From: Lactobacillus sp. ESL0684 | Lineage (GTDB): Bacteria; Bacillota; Bacilli; Lactobacillales; Lactobacillaceae | Assembly: GCF_029392675.1 (NCBI RefSeq) | Contig: NZ_CP113941.1 | Span: forward strand, 856,001 to 920,000 | Direction of reading: 5' to 3' | DNA: 64,000 bases | Part shown: piece after piece, positions 15,302-23,057 of the stretch | Layout: the number at the start of each line of letters is the position of its first letter | How positions within the stretch are numbered: the first letter of the stretch is position 1 | Made by a program: the position numbers and the translations under genes | The notes under the pieces: model-generated | Seen by the model: the letters and a program-made list of their open reading frames with translations, nothing else | Database searches by the model: none | Told to the model about the DNA's origin: nothing

Positions 15302-16681
15302 ATGAAAGAAATTGAGCAAGATTTAAATACTAAGCCGCTAACGTGGAAACAGTATCTGATGGTGGCATCATTATTATTTGGACTATTTTTTGGTGCTGGG
15401 AATATGATTTTTCCAATTCACCTAGGTCAAATTGCTGGTGCAAATTGGGGAATTGCGACAGTCGGATTTTTGGTGACAGCTGTTTTATTACCACTGCTAG
15501 CTGTCTTAGCTATTAGTGCTAGCCATGCCAAAGGAGTCTATGATATCGGTAAACCGTTAGGTAAACATTTTGGCATCATCTTTATGGTTCTGATCCATTT
15601 AACGCTTGGTCCATTATTTGCGACTCCCAGAACAGCGAGTATTTCTTTTTCAGTTGGTTTGCAGCCAGTTTTACCAACTAACTGGGCTAAGCCAGGATTA
15701 TTAATTTTTTCAGCAATCTTTTTTATATTGGCATTTATCATTTCGTATAACCAATCTGCCATTTTAGAACGAATTGGCAAAATCTTAAACCCACTATTTT
15801 TACTGCTGTTATTCATAATTTTCTTATTTGGCTTTATTTCACCGATGGGTCAGGCAAATGCACAAAAGGTAACAACAGCTTATCAGCAAGCACCATTTTT
15901 TAATGGCTTTTTAGAAGGCTATAATACGATGGATGCATTAGCTGGTCTGGCTTTTGGTTATACCATTGTTTCTGCAGTTAAACAATTGGGGAAGACGTCT
16001 GCTAAGAGCAATGCTAAGGTTACAGCACGTGCCGGAGTCATCGCTACGAGTGGGATTGGAATTATTTATATTGGACTTATTTGGCTTGGAGCAACCACTC
16101 TTAAACATTTTAAAATTTCGCCTGAAGGTGGAACAGCCTTTAATCAAATTGTTACCTATTATCTTGGTGATTTTGGGCATGCATTGCTAGCAACGATTGT
16201 TACGCTAACTTGTTTGACAACTGCAGTTGGCTTAATTGCCGCTTTTGCCCAGGATTTTCATCGCAGTTTTAGTAAAGTTAGCTACCATACTTGGTTAGCG
16301 ATTATGACTTTTGCTTCATTTATAACTGCTAATTTTGGCCTTGATACTATTATTTCGTGGTCGACACCAATGTTAATGTTTATCTATCCGATCGCGATTG
16401 CCTTAATCATTTTATCAATTGCAGCGACCAAATTTGATCATGATCCAATTGTTTATTTTTGGACAGTAATCTTTACATTGATTCCGGCAATTCTAGATAT
16501 GATTGCTGCATTTCCTCCGGTTATTAGTCAAACAGCTTGGGCAATGCAGATTAGAACTTTCCAATTAAAAGTACTACCATTTGCTGCAATTGGGATGGAT
16601 TGGGTTGTACCAACTTTTATTGGCTTAATTATTGGTTTATGTTGTCATTTTTATCATAAAACTAAAATAGTTAAAGCATAA
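15302..16681 (+). CDS. brnQ: Branched-chain amino acid:cation symporter BrnQ, copy 2
   Basis: A 459-residue LIVCS transporter, a paralogue of the preceding brnQ with FGLFFGAGNMIFPIHLGQ and AQDFHRSFSKVSYHTWL conserved. The start is the ATG at 15302 preceded by GGAGG. An ATG 15 bases upstream lies on the ribosome site itself and would add five residues not seen in copy 1. The gene has its own promoter and T-box and its own terminator, so it is regulated separately from azlCD-brnQ. The two copies may differ in affinity or amino acid preference. Confidence 0.94.
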   Translation: MKEIEQDLNTKPLTWKQYLMVASLLFGLFFGAGNMIFPIHLGQIAGANWGIATVGFLVTAVLLPLLAVLAISASHAKGVYDIGKPLGKHFGIIFMVLIHLTLGPLFATPRTASISFSVGLQPVLPTNWAKPGLLIFSAIFFILAFIISYNQSAILERIGKILNPLFLLLLFIIFLFGFISPMGQANAQKVTTAYQQAPFFNGFLEGYNTMDALAGLAFGYTIVSAVKQLGKTSAKSNAKVTARAGVIATSGIGIIYIGLIWLGATTLKHFKISPEGGTAFNQIVTYYLGDFGHALLATIVTLTCLTTAVGLIAAFAQDFHRSFSKVSYHTWLAIMTFASFITANFGLDTIISWSTPMLMFIYPIAIALIILSIAATKFDHDPIVYFWTVIFTLIPAILDMIAAFPPVISQTAWAMQIRTFQLKVLPFAAIGMDWVVPTFIGLIIGLCCHFYHKTKIVKA

Positions 16682-16689
16682 ATCAAGTA

Positions 16690-16716
16690 ACCAGGACGGT
16701 TAGTCCTGGTTTTTTT
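16690..16716 (+). terminator. Terminator of brnQ copy 2
   Basis: ACCAGGAC and GTCCTGGT arms around a five-base loop, followed by a run of T residues. Confidence 0.9.
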
Positions 16717-16728
16717 AATGCAGTTTGT

Positions 16729-16753
16729 TTGACAGTTTTGGTTTACAAATGCA
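16729..16753 (+). promoter_or_regulatory. copB promoter region with a cop-box-like operator
   Basis: TTGACA (16729-16734) is followed by TACAAATGCA (16744-16753), which matches 9 of 10 positions of the CopY operator TACANNTGTA and sits about 50 bases before copB. No convincing -10 at 17 bases was found. Copper-dependent repression by a CopY-type regulator encoded elsewhere is inferred. Confidence 0.5.
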
Positions 16754-16802
16754 AACTTTGAATATAGGCAATGAATTAGTTAAGTTTTCTGGAGGTGCTG
16801 TT

Positions 16803-18854
16803 ATGGACAAAATGGATTTGAGTCATAATCACCAGATGGATCACTCAAAAAATGATCATGATCATCAAATGAACATGGATATGAGTGACAACGATATGAT
16901 GATGCATGGCGGACAGATGATGCACATGGGCAATTTGAAGCAAAAATTTTGGGTGTCACTAATCTTGGCGCTACCGATTTTATTTTTGGCTCCAGCAATG
17001 GGGGTCAAATTACCGTTCCAATTTTCTTTTCCTGGCTCACAATGGGTAGTGCTTATTTTTGCAACTATACTATTCATTTATGGTGGACAGCCTTTTCTTA
17101 AAGGAGCGTATTCAGAGCTCAAAGCCAAACAGCCAGAAATGATGACGCTAATTTCACTTGGAATTTCAACTGCCTATCTCTATAGTCTCTATGCTTTTGT
17201 ACAAAACGAACTCTTACATAGCCAGGAACAAGTAATGGATTTCTTTTGGGAACTGGCTACATTAATTTTAATTATGCTTTTGGGTCATTGGATTGAGATG
17301 AATTCTATGATGCAAGCTAGCAGTTCAGTTAATGATTTGGCCAAACTATTACCAGATCAAGTTCACGTTAAATCAGGTGATCAGGTTAAAGATCGTCCGC
17401 TTAACCAAGTTGATAAAGATGAACACGTGCTTGTTAAAGCAGGCGAAAGTGTGCCACTTGATGGTGTGGTTTTGTCAGGTACTAGTGATGTCAATGAATC
17501 GCTAGTAACAGGGGAGTCACGGTCTGTTACTCGTAAACAAGGTGATAAAGTGATTGGCGGCTCAATCAACGGTGCTGGTACATTGACTATCAAAGTTACC
17601 AATGCGGTAAATTCTGGTTTTTTGGCGAATGTTAACAAATTGGTTAAATCATCGCAGCAAGATAAATCGAAGCTACAAAACTTGGCTGACCGAGTTTCAG
17701 GCTGGTTATTTTATGCAGCACTAATTTTTGGAATTATTGCTCTTATTGTTTGGACAAGCATCAGTGGTATTGCTGACGGGCTGCAGCGGATGGTCACAGT
17801 TTTAGTCATCGCTTGTCCCCATGCTCTCGGCTTAGCGATTCCGCTGGTGAATGCTAAGAGCATGTCATTAGGTGCAAAAAATGGTTTGTTAATTCGCAAT
17901 CGAAATGTAATTGATATCAGTTCAAAAGTAAATTATCTGTTAATGGATAAAACCGGTACATTGACTGAAGGAAAATTTACTGTTCGCAAATATGAGCCAA
18001 TCGATAAGCAGCTTGATAAACAAGAATTGCTAACTTTGATTGCTTCAATAGAGCAGAATTCCACGCATCCAATTGCGCAAAGTATTTTGCAATTTGCTAA
18101 GGCTAAGCAAGTGAAATTGCAGAATGTGACCGAGAGTAACAATCTTAATGGTAAGGGTGTTAGTGGCATTTTAAATGGTAAAAAATATCAATTATTCAGT
18201 GAGCATGCAGCACGTGAACAAGTAACCACATTACCACAAGTTGATACTAGTAACGATACAGTGAGTTACTTAATTCAGGGCGATCAAGTTCTTGGCTATA
18301 TCAGCGTTGGTGATCAGATAAAATCGACTGCAAAGAAGTTGGTTAAACAAATCAAAAAATTTAATATTATCCCAGTGATGCTAACTGGTGATAATCAAAA
18401 AGCTGCTAAAGGTATTGCTAGTGAGTTGGGAATTACGCAGGTATACGCTGAATTGCTGCCAGAAGATAAAGCAGATATCGTTGCTAAATTACAGGCAAAA
18501 GATAATCATGTAATGATGGTTGGCGATGGAATTAATGATGCTCCTAGCCTTGCTAAGGCAGACATTGGGGTAGCCATCGGTGCTGGAACTGATGTGGCAG
18601 TAGATTCTGCGGATGTGGTACTAGTTAATAGTGAACCAACTGATATTATTAGTTTTCTAAATTTGGCGCAAAAAACTCACGCAAAAACTATCCAAAATCT
18701 TTGGTGGGGTGCTGGCTATAATATTCTGGCAATTCCGCTAGCCGCAGGGATTTTGGCACCATTAGGTATTATTCTTGATCCAGCTGTAGGGGCAATTTTA
18801 ATGTCGCTGTCAACAGTAATTGTGGCCTTGAATGCCGAAACTTTAAAACTTTAA
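16803..18854 (+). CDS. copB: Copper-transporting P-type ATPase, CopB type
   Basis: A 683-residue P1B-type ATPase exporting copper across the membrane at the cost of ATP. The N-terminus is a His/Met/Asp-rich metal-binding tail instead of CxxC domains. The membrane helices carry the CPH motif (Cys338-Pro-His340) typical of the CopB class. Also seen: TGES actuator loop, DKTGTLT with phosphorylated Asp382, STHPIA nucleotide motif and GDGINDAP. The start at 16803 follows a GGAGG; an upstream in-frame ATG has no ribosome site. The gene is monocistronic between two terminators, without the copY, copA or copZ companions common in other bacteria. Confidence 0.93.
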   Translation: MDKMDLSHNHQMDHSKNDHDHQMNMDMSDNDMMMHGGQMMHMGNLKQKFWVSLILALPILFLAPAMGVKLPFQFSFPGSQWVVLIFATILFIYGGQPFLKGAYSELKAKQPEMMTLISLGISTAYLYSLYAFVQNELLHSQEQVMDFFWELATLILIMLLGHWIEMNSMMQASSSVNDLAKLLPDQVHVKSGDQVKDRPLNQVDKDEHVLVKAGESVPLDGVVLSGTSDVNESLVTGESRSVTRKQGDKVIGGSINGAGTLTIKVTNAVNSGFLANVNKLVKSSQQDKSKLQNLADRVSGWLFYAALIFGIIALIVWTSISGIADGLQRMVTVLVIACPHALGLAIPLVNAKSMSLGAKNGLLIRNRNVIDISSKVNYLLMDKTGTLTEGKFTVRKYEPIDKQLDKQELLTLIASIEQNSTHPIAQSILQFAKAKQVKLQNVTESNNLNGKGVSGILNGKKYQLFSEHAAREQVTTLPQVDTSNDTVSYLIQGDQVLGYISVGDQIKSTAKKLVKQIKKFNIIPVMLTGDNQKAAKGIASELGITQVYAELLPEDKADIVAKLQAKDNHVMMVGDGINDAPSLAKADIGVAIGAGTDVAVDSADVVLVNSEPTDIISFLNLAQKTHAKTIQNLWWGAGYNILAIPLAAGILAPLGIILDPAVGAILMSLSTVIVALNAETLKL

Positions 18855-18859
18855 CAACA

Positions 18860-18898
18860 AACCAGCATCATTATCTTAAAGATGCTGGTTTGTTTTTT
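18860..18898 (+). terminator. Terminator of copB
   Basis: AACCAGCATC pairs with GATGCTGGTT across an 11-base loop and is followed by TGTTTTTT. Confidence 0.9.
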
Positions 18899-18948
18899 GC
18901 TGATTTTTGTAGTAAATATTTATCTTTAAGCAAATATACCATTATTTA

Positions 18949-19017
18949 TTTTAAAAAATTAAAATTTGTACCTTTATTTTTAAAAATATTGAAATAATAC
19001 AGCTGAAAATGTATGAT
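18949..19017 (+). promoter_or_regulatory. fumC promoter with A/T-rich upstream element
   Basis: TTGAAA (18989-18994), 17 bases, TATGAT (19012-19017). Upstream lies TTAAAAAATTA (18951-18961) and an A/T stretch that runs into the -35 box (TTTATTTTTAAAAATATTG). The promoter of the malate dehydrogenase operon has the same elements at nearly the same spacing, so a common activator or repressor site is likely. Confidence 0.7.
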
Positions 19018-19080
19018 ATGGATAGTTGCTGTAAATAAGAAATAATTGTTAATTAGTAAAATAATAGTAAGGAGAAAACA

Positions 19081-20484
19081 ATGAGCGAAGAAGAATATCG
19101 AATTGAAAGTGATACGATTGGTCCAGTTAAAATTCCCAAAGATGCTTTGTGGGGTCCGCAAACGGAAAGAAGCCGCAACAATTTTCCTAGTGGTGAATTA
19201 ATGCCCCTAGCAGTTATCCGGGCTTTTCTAAATTTGAAAAAGGCAGCAGCCCAGTCCAATGTTGAAGTTGGTGATGAACCAAAGGAAAAAGGAGCAGCAA
19301 TTGAGGACGCGGTAGATCAGCTACTTAGTTTGTCTGATGAAGAACTACGTAAGGACTTTCCGTTGCACGTGCTGCAAACAGGTTCTGGTACGCAAAGTAA
19401 CATGAACGTTAATGAAGTGGTAGCTAACTTAGCTAATCAGCTTCATCCTGGATTGGATATTTTACCTAACGATGATGTTAATCGTGGACAATCATCTAAC
19501 GATACCTATCCTACTGCAATGAATATTGTGGCGGTTGAAGCGTTAGATAAATTGGAGCCAGCTATTGAGCATTTAATTGCTGAATTAAAGGTTAAGCAAA
19601 ATAAATATTGGAAGACGGTCAAAGTTGGTCGGACTCATCTACAAGATGCAACACCAGTTACTTTTGGGCAAGAACTTTCAGGCTATATTTCTGCGCTAAA
19701 GCATGATTTGGCTTATTTACAAGAATTAAAGCCGACTCTTTATGAATTAGCGATCGGAGGAACAGCTGTTGGTACAGGCTTAAATGCAGCTCCTGGTATG
19801 ACAGAAAAGATTGCTGGTAAGTTGTCTGAAGTTTATGGTCATGAATTTAAAGTTAAAACCAACAAATTTTGGGGTTTGGCGCATCACTCAGGTATTAATG
19901 TTATTCATGGAGCATTGAAAACTTTGGCAGCAGATATGTTTAAGATTGCTCAAGACGTGCGTTTCTTAGCATCTGGTCCTAGAGCTGGTTATCATGAATT
20001 GAATATTCCAGCTAATGAACCAGGTTCATCAATCATGCCTGGTAAAGTTAATCCTACCCAGTCTGAAGCAGTAACAATGGCCGCTGCCAAGGTTTTTGGT
20101 AATGATACCACAATTACCTTTGCGGCTTCACAAGGGAATTTTGAAATGAATGTCTTCAAGACAGTTATGATTAGTGCCTTTCTAGATTCTTGTGATATTT
20201 TAACTGGTACAATCACTGGTTTTGCTGATAAAATGATTGCAGGTCTAAGTGTTAACTCAGCCAGAATGGATGATTTGCTAGAAGATTCCTTGATGACAGT
20301 TACTGCACTTTCGCCACATATTGGTTATCATGCTGCTGCTACAATTGCTCAAACAGCTGATAAAGAGGGGACTACTCTAAAGGAGGCTGCTTTAAAGAGT
20401 GGTGAAGTGACTGAAGCTCAATACGACGAGTGGATGGATTATATGAAGATGACTAATATTGATCAAACAAGTCCAGAAGAATAA
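19081..20484 (+). CDS. fumC: Class II fumarate hydratase
   Basis: Fumarase interconverts L-malate and fumarate. The 467-residue length and motifs are those of the iron-independent class II enzyme: TGSGTQSNMNVNEV, GRTHLQDATP and the superfamily signature GSSIMPGKVNP. It is cytosolic and homotetrameric in known members. It is followed after 17 bases by a fumarate reductase flavoprotein, so the two genes together take malate to succinate. An AAGGAG ribosome site precedes the ATG. Lactobacilli lack a full TCA cycle, so this is a reductive branch used as electron sink. Confidence 0.95.
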   Translation: MSEEEYRIESDTIGPVKIPKDALWGPQTERSRNNFPSGELMPLAVIRAFLNLKKAAAQSNVEVGDEPKEKGAAIEDAVDQLLSLSDEELRKDFPLHVLQTGSGTQSNMNVNEVVANLANQLHPGLDILPNDDVNRGQSSNDTYPTAMNIVAVEALDKLEPAIEHLIAELKVKQNKYWKTVKVGRTHLQDATPVTFGQELSGYISALKHDLAYLQELKPTLYELAIGGTAVGTGLNAAPGMTEKIAGKLSEVYGHEFKVKTNKFWGLAHHSGINVIHGALKTLAADMFKIAQDVRFLASGPRAGYHELNIPANEPGSSIMPGKVNPTQSEAVTMAAAKVFGNDTTITFAASQGNFEMNVFKTVMISAFLDSCDILTGTITGFADKMIAGLSVNSARMDDLLEDSLMTVTALSPHIGYHAAATIAQTADKEGTTLKEAALKSGEVTEAQYDEWMDYMKMTNIDQTSPEE

Positions 20485-20501
20485 AGAAAAAGGGAGATTA
20501 C

Positions 20502-21899
20502 ATGGCAAAATTTGTTTTTACGCCAAATGATAGTGCGCAAATCGCGGATAATTACGATGCAGTAATTGTTGGAGCAGGTGGAGCAGGTCTGACGGCTGCT
20601 ATTCAAGCACATGAATTGGGACTCAAGGTAGCAATTTTTGAAAAAGATGAAAAGCTTGGTGGTAATACTAATCGTGCTTCGTCAGGAATGAATGCTTCTG
20701 AAAGTTTAGTTCAACTTAACGAAGGTATCATTGATGATAAATCGAGTTTTTATCAAGAAACATTGCAAGGCGGTGGTTTGTTAAACGATCGAGACTTATT
20801 GCAATATTTTGTGGATCATTCAGCAATTGCTGTTAGCTGGTTAATGGAACACGGAATTGAACTTACTAATTTGACAATTACTGGCGGGATGAGCAAAAAG
20901 CGGGCGCACCGGCCTGCTTCAATGGAACCAGTTGGTAGTTATTTGGTTACTGGAGCTTTAAAAGAAATTCAAAAAGAACAAGTACCTGTTTTTAATCAAT
21001 CCAAAGTTAGCAAGTTATTACAAGATAATACTGGCAAGGTTAATGGTGTTGAGGTTGAGACCACTAGTGGTATCAAAAAAGTTGGAGCTAAGGTAGTTAT
21101 GCTAGCCTCAGGTGGTTTTGGAGCTTCAAAAGAATTAATCAAGAAGTATCGCCCTGATTTAACAGAATATAAGACTACTAATCAACCGGGCGCAACTGGC
21201 GATGGCTTAAAACTAGCTAGTGATGTCAATGCGCAACTTGAGCAAATGGAATTTATTCAGGTCCACCCGACAGCCCAAACAGATACTGACCATGTTTATT
21301 TAATTGGTGAAGGTGTCCGCGGTGAAGGGGCAATTTTGGTTAATAAGTCGGGTAAACGATTTGTTAATGAACTTGATACCCGTAAAATTGTTTCCGATGC
21401 CATTACCAATTTGCATGAAGATGGTGCGTACCTAATCCTAGACCAGGGAATCCGCGATCATTTTGCTGCAGTTGATTTTTATGATCATGTTGGCCTAGTG
21501 AAGCATGGTGCTACTTTAGCAGAACTTGCTGATGAAATTGGCGCTGATGCTGATAATTTAGCAACCACAGTCGCAACTTGGAATAAGGCAGTAGCAGCTA
21601 AAGATGATACAGAATTTGGTCGGACCACAGGTATGGATCGCAGTATTGATCAAGGTCCTTATTATGCGATTCACATTCACCCAGCAATTCACTATACTAT
21701 GGGCGGAATTCATATTAATCCAAAAACCGAGGTTTTGGACACAAATGGCAAAGTAATTAAAGGTTTGTACGCTGCCGGTGAAGTTTCTGGTGGATTACAT
21801 GGTAATAATCGGATTGGCGGCAATTCAATTGCTGAAACAGTTGTGTTTGGTCGGCAAGCTGGAATTCAAATGACAGAATTTGTTCGTGCAAATAATTAA
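20502..21899 (+). CDS. Fumarate reductase flavoprotein (soluble, FAD domain only)
   Basis: A 465-residue FAD protein of the flavocytochrome c fumarate reductase family. The dinucleotide loop is VGAGGAGLTAA. All four residues used for fumarate binding and proton transfer in Shewanella Fcc3 have counterparts: His255 (HPT), Arg294 (NELDTRK), His397 (HYTMGG) and Arg437 (NNRIGGNS). Fumarate reduction to succinate is therefore well supported, unlike for the two paralogues at 7-10.6 kb. It has no FMN-binding domain and no signal peptide, so the electron donor must come from another protein or free flavin. It forms an operon with fumC. Confidence 0.9.
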   Translation: MAKFVFTPNDSAQIADNYDAVIVGAGGAGLTAAIQAHELGLKVAIFEKDEKLGGNTNRASSGMNASESLVQLNEGIIDDKSSFYQETLQGGGLLNDRDLLQYFVDHSAIAVSWLMEHGIELTNLTITGGMSKKRAHRPASMEPVGSYLVTGALKEIQKEQVPVFNQSKVSKLLQDNTGKVNGVEVETTSGIKKVGAKVVMLASGGFGASKELIKKYRPDLTEYKTTNQPGATGDGLKLASDVNAQLEQMEFIQVHPTAQTDTDHVYLIGEGVRGEGAILVNKSGKRFVNELDTRKIVSDAITNLHEDGAYLILDQGIRDHFAAVDFYDHVGLVKHGATLAELADEIGADADNLATTVATWNKAVAAKDDTEFGRTTGMDRSIDQGPYYAIHIHPAIHYTMGGIHINPKTEVLDTNGKVIKGLYAAGEVSGGLHGNNRIGGNSIAETVVFGRQAGIQMTEFVRANN

Positions 21900-21916
21900 T
21901 TTAAAATGAAATATTT

Positions 21917-21948
21917 AAGGCACTTAGTAAAAACTAAGTGCCTTTTGT
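21917..21948 (+). terminator. Terminator of the fumC-fumarate reductase operon
   Basis: AAGGCACTTAG with CTAAGTGCCTT, a perfect 11-bp stem, followed by a short T-rich tract. Confidence 0.85.
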
Positions 21949-21984
21949 CTGCTCTAAGTAGGCTGGACGATATGTTTTAGCATA

Positions 21985-22053
21985 TTTTTAAAAAATTAAA
22001 AAATAAAATATTTTATTTTAAATATTGAAAATAATAACGGTAGACTATATAAT
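21985..22053 (+). promoter_or_regulatory. Malate dehydrogenase/citrate operon promoter with A/T-rich upstream element
   Basis: TTGAAA (22025-22030), 17 bases, TATAAT (22048-22053). TTAAAAAATTA (21988-21998) starts 37 bases before the -35 box, against 38 in the fumC promoter, and the intervening A/T run ends in the same ATATTGAAA. No terminator is evident between here and 29.8 kb, so this promoter probably drives the whole block through citF. Confidence 0.72.
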
Positions 22054-22107
22054 AATTTGTGTAAAGAAGTACAAAGTTTTTTCATTTTTTGAAAGGAACA
22101 AAATTAT

Positions 22108-23037
22108 ATGACTAGAAAAGTATTACTTGTTGGCGATGGTTCAGTAGGCTCAACTTTTGCCAATGATCTTCTGCAACATACTAGAGTTGATGAATTAGTA
22201 ATTGCCGACGTAGTTAAGAAACGTCCTGTTGGAGATTCAATGGATCTTGAAGATATCTTACCTTTTGCTGGCGAATGCAACATTCACCCTGGTGAATACG
22301 AAGATGCTAAAGATGCTGATGTAGTAGTGATTACTGCTGGGATTCCGCGTAAGCCTGGTGAAACTAGACTTGATTTAGTAAACAAAAATGTGGGAATTTT
22401 AAAGAGTATTATTCAACCAGTAGTTGATTCAGGGTTTAATGGTATCTTTGTGGTTTCTGCTAATCCGGTAGATATTTTAACTACGCTAACGCAAAAGTTG
22501 TCTGGTTTTCCTAAAAACAAAGTTATTGGTACTGGAACCTCTCTTGATTCTGCAAGATTGCAAGTTGAATTAGCAAAGAAGTTGGATGTGCCAGTAGCTA
22601 GTGTTAACTCAATGGTTTTAGGTGAACATGGTGATACTTCGTTTGAAAACTTCGACGAATCAAGTGTAGCCAATAAGCCACTGGTCGAATATTCTGAGCT
22701 CAGTGAGCAAGCTTTAACTGAAATTGAAAGTGATATTCGTGAAAAAGGTGGCAAAATTATTGAAAATAAGGGTGCTACTTTTTATGGAATTGCTATGATG
22801 TTGACCAAAGTGGTTAGCGCAATTCTGGATAATCAAGCAATTGTCTTACCACTTTCAGCACCAATTAATGGTGAATATGGTATTAAACACGACTTGTACT
22901 TAGGTACACCAACAGTAGTTGATGGTACTGGAATTAGCCAAGTCATTGAAACAAAATTATCCAGCGCTGAGCAAGAAAAAATGCGCAACTCTGCGGATAA
23001 GATGCAAGAAGTCTTAGCAGGTGTAACTTTAGATTGA
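22108..23037 (+). CDS. Malate dehydrogenase of the lactate dehydrogenase-like family
   Basis: A 309-residue NAD-dependent 2-hydroxyacid dehydrogenase (LDH/MDH superfamily). The N-terminal GDGSVG loop and Asp34 in LVIAD indicate NAD. Catalytic residues are present: Arg87 (GETR), Asp147-Arg150 (LDSAR), His174 (GEHGD). The substrate-specificity position, Gln in L-lactate dehydrogenases (xPQKPGETR), is Arg81 here (IPRKPGETR). This exchange is the classical determinant of malate/oxaloacetate specificity. With fumarase, fumarate reductase and citrate lyase around it, the enzyme most likely reduces oxaloacetate to malate. Similarity searches may label it L-lactate dehydrogenase. Confidence 0.85.
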   Translation: MTRKVLLVGDGSVGSTFANDLLQHTRVDELVIADVVKKRPVGDSMDLEDILPFAGECNIHPGEYEDAKDADVVVITAGIPRKPGETRLDLVNKNVGILKSIIQPVVDSGFNGIFVVSANPVDILTTLTQKLSGFPKNKVIGTGTSLDSARLQVELAKKLDVPVASVNSMVLGEHGDTSFENFDESSVANKPLVEYSELSEQALTEIESDIREKGGKIIENKGATFYGIAMMLTKVVSAILDNQAIVLPLSAPINGEYGIKHDLYLGTPTVVDGTGISQVIETKLSSAEQEKMRNSADKMQEVLAGVTLD

Positions 23038-23057
23038 TTAAAAAGAGGCGAAAGTTA

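Noticed and set aside
13460-16681. The two brnQ genes as an assembly duplicate
   Set aside because: The proteins and leaders differ at many positions, including terminator stems and candidate specifiers, so they are real, diverged paralogues.
16725-16802. A 26-residue N-terminal extension of CopB
   Set aside because: It begins within the promoter/operator region and has no ribosome site, whereas GGAGG is well placed before the ATG at 16803.
22108-23037. L-lactate dehydrogenase as the name for this gene
   Set aside because: The specificity position is Arg, not Gln, and the neighbours form a citrate/malate/fumarate pathway, so malate dehydrogenase is preferred.
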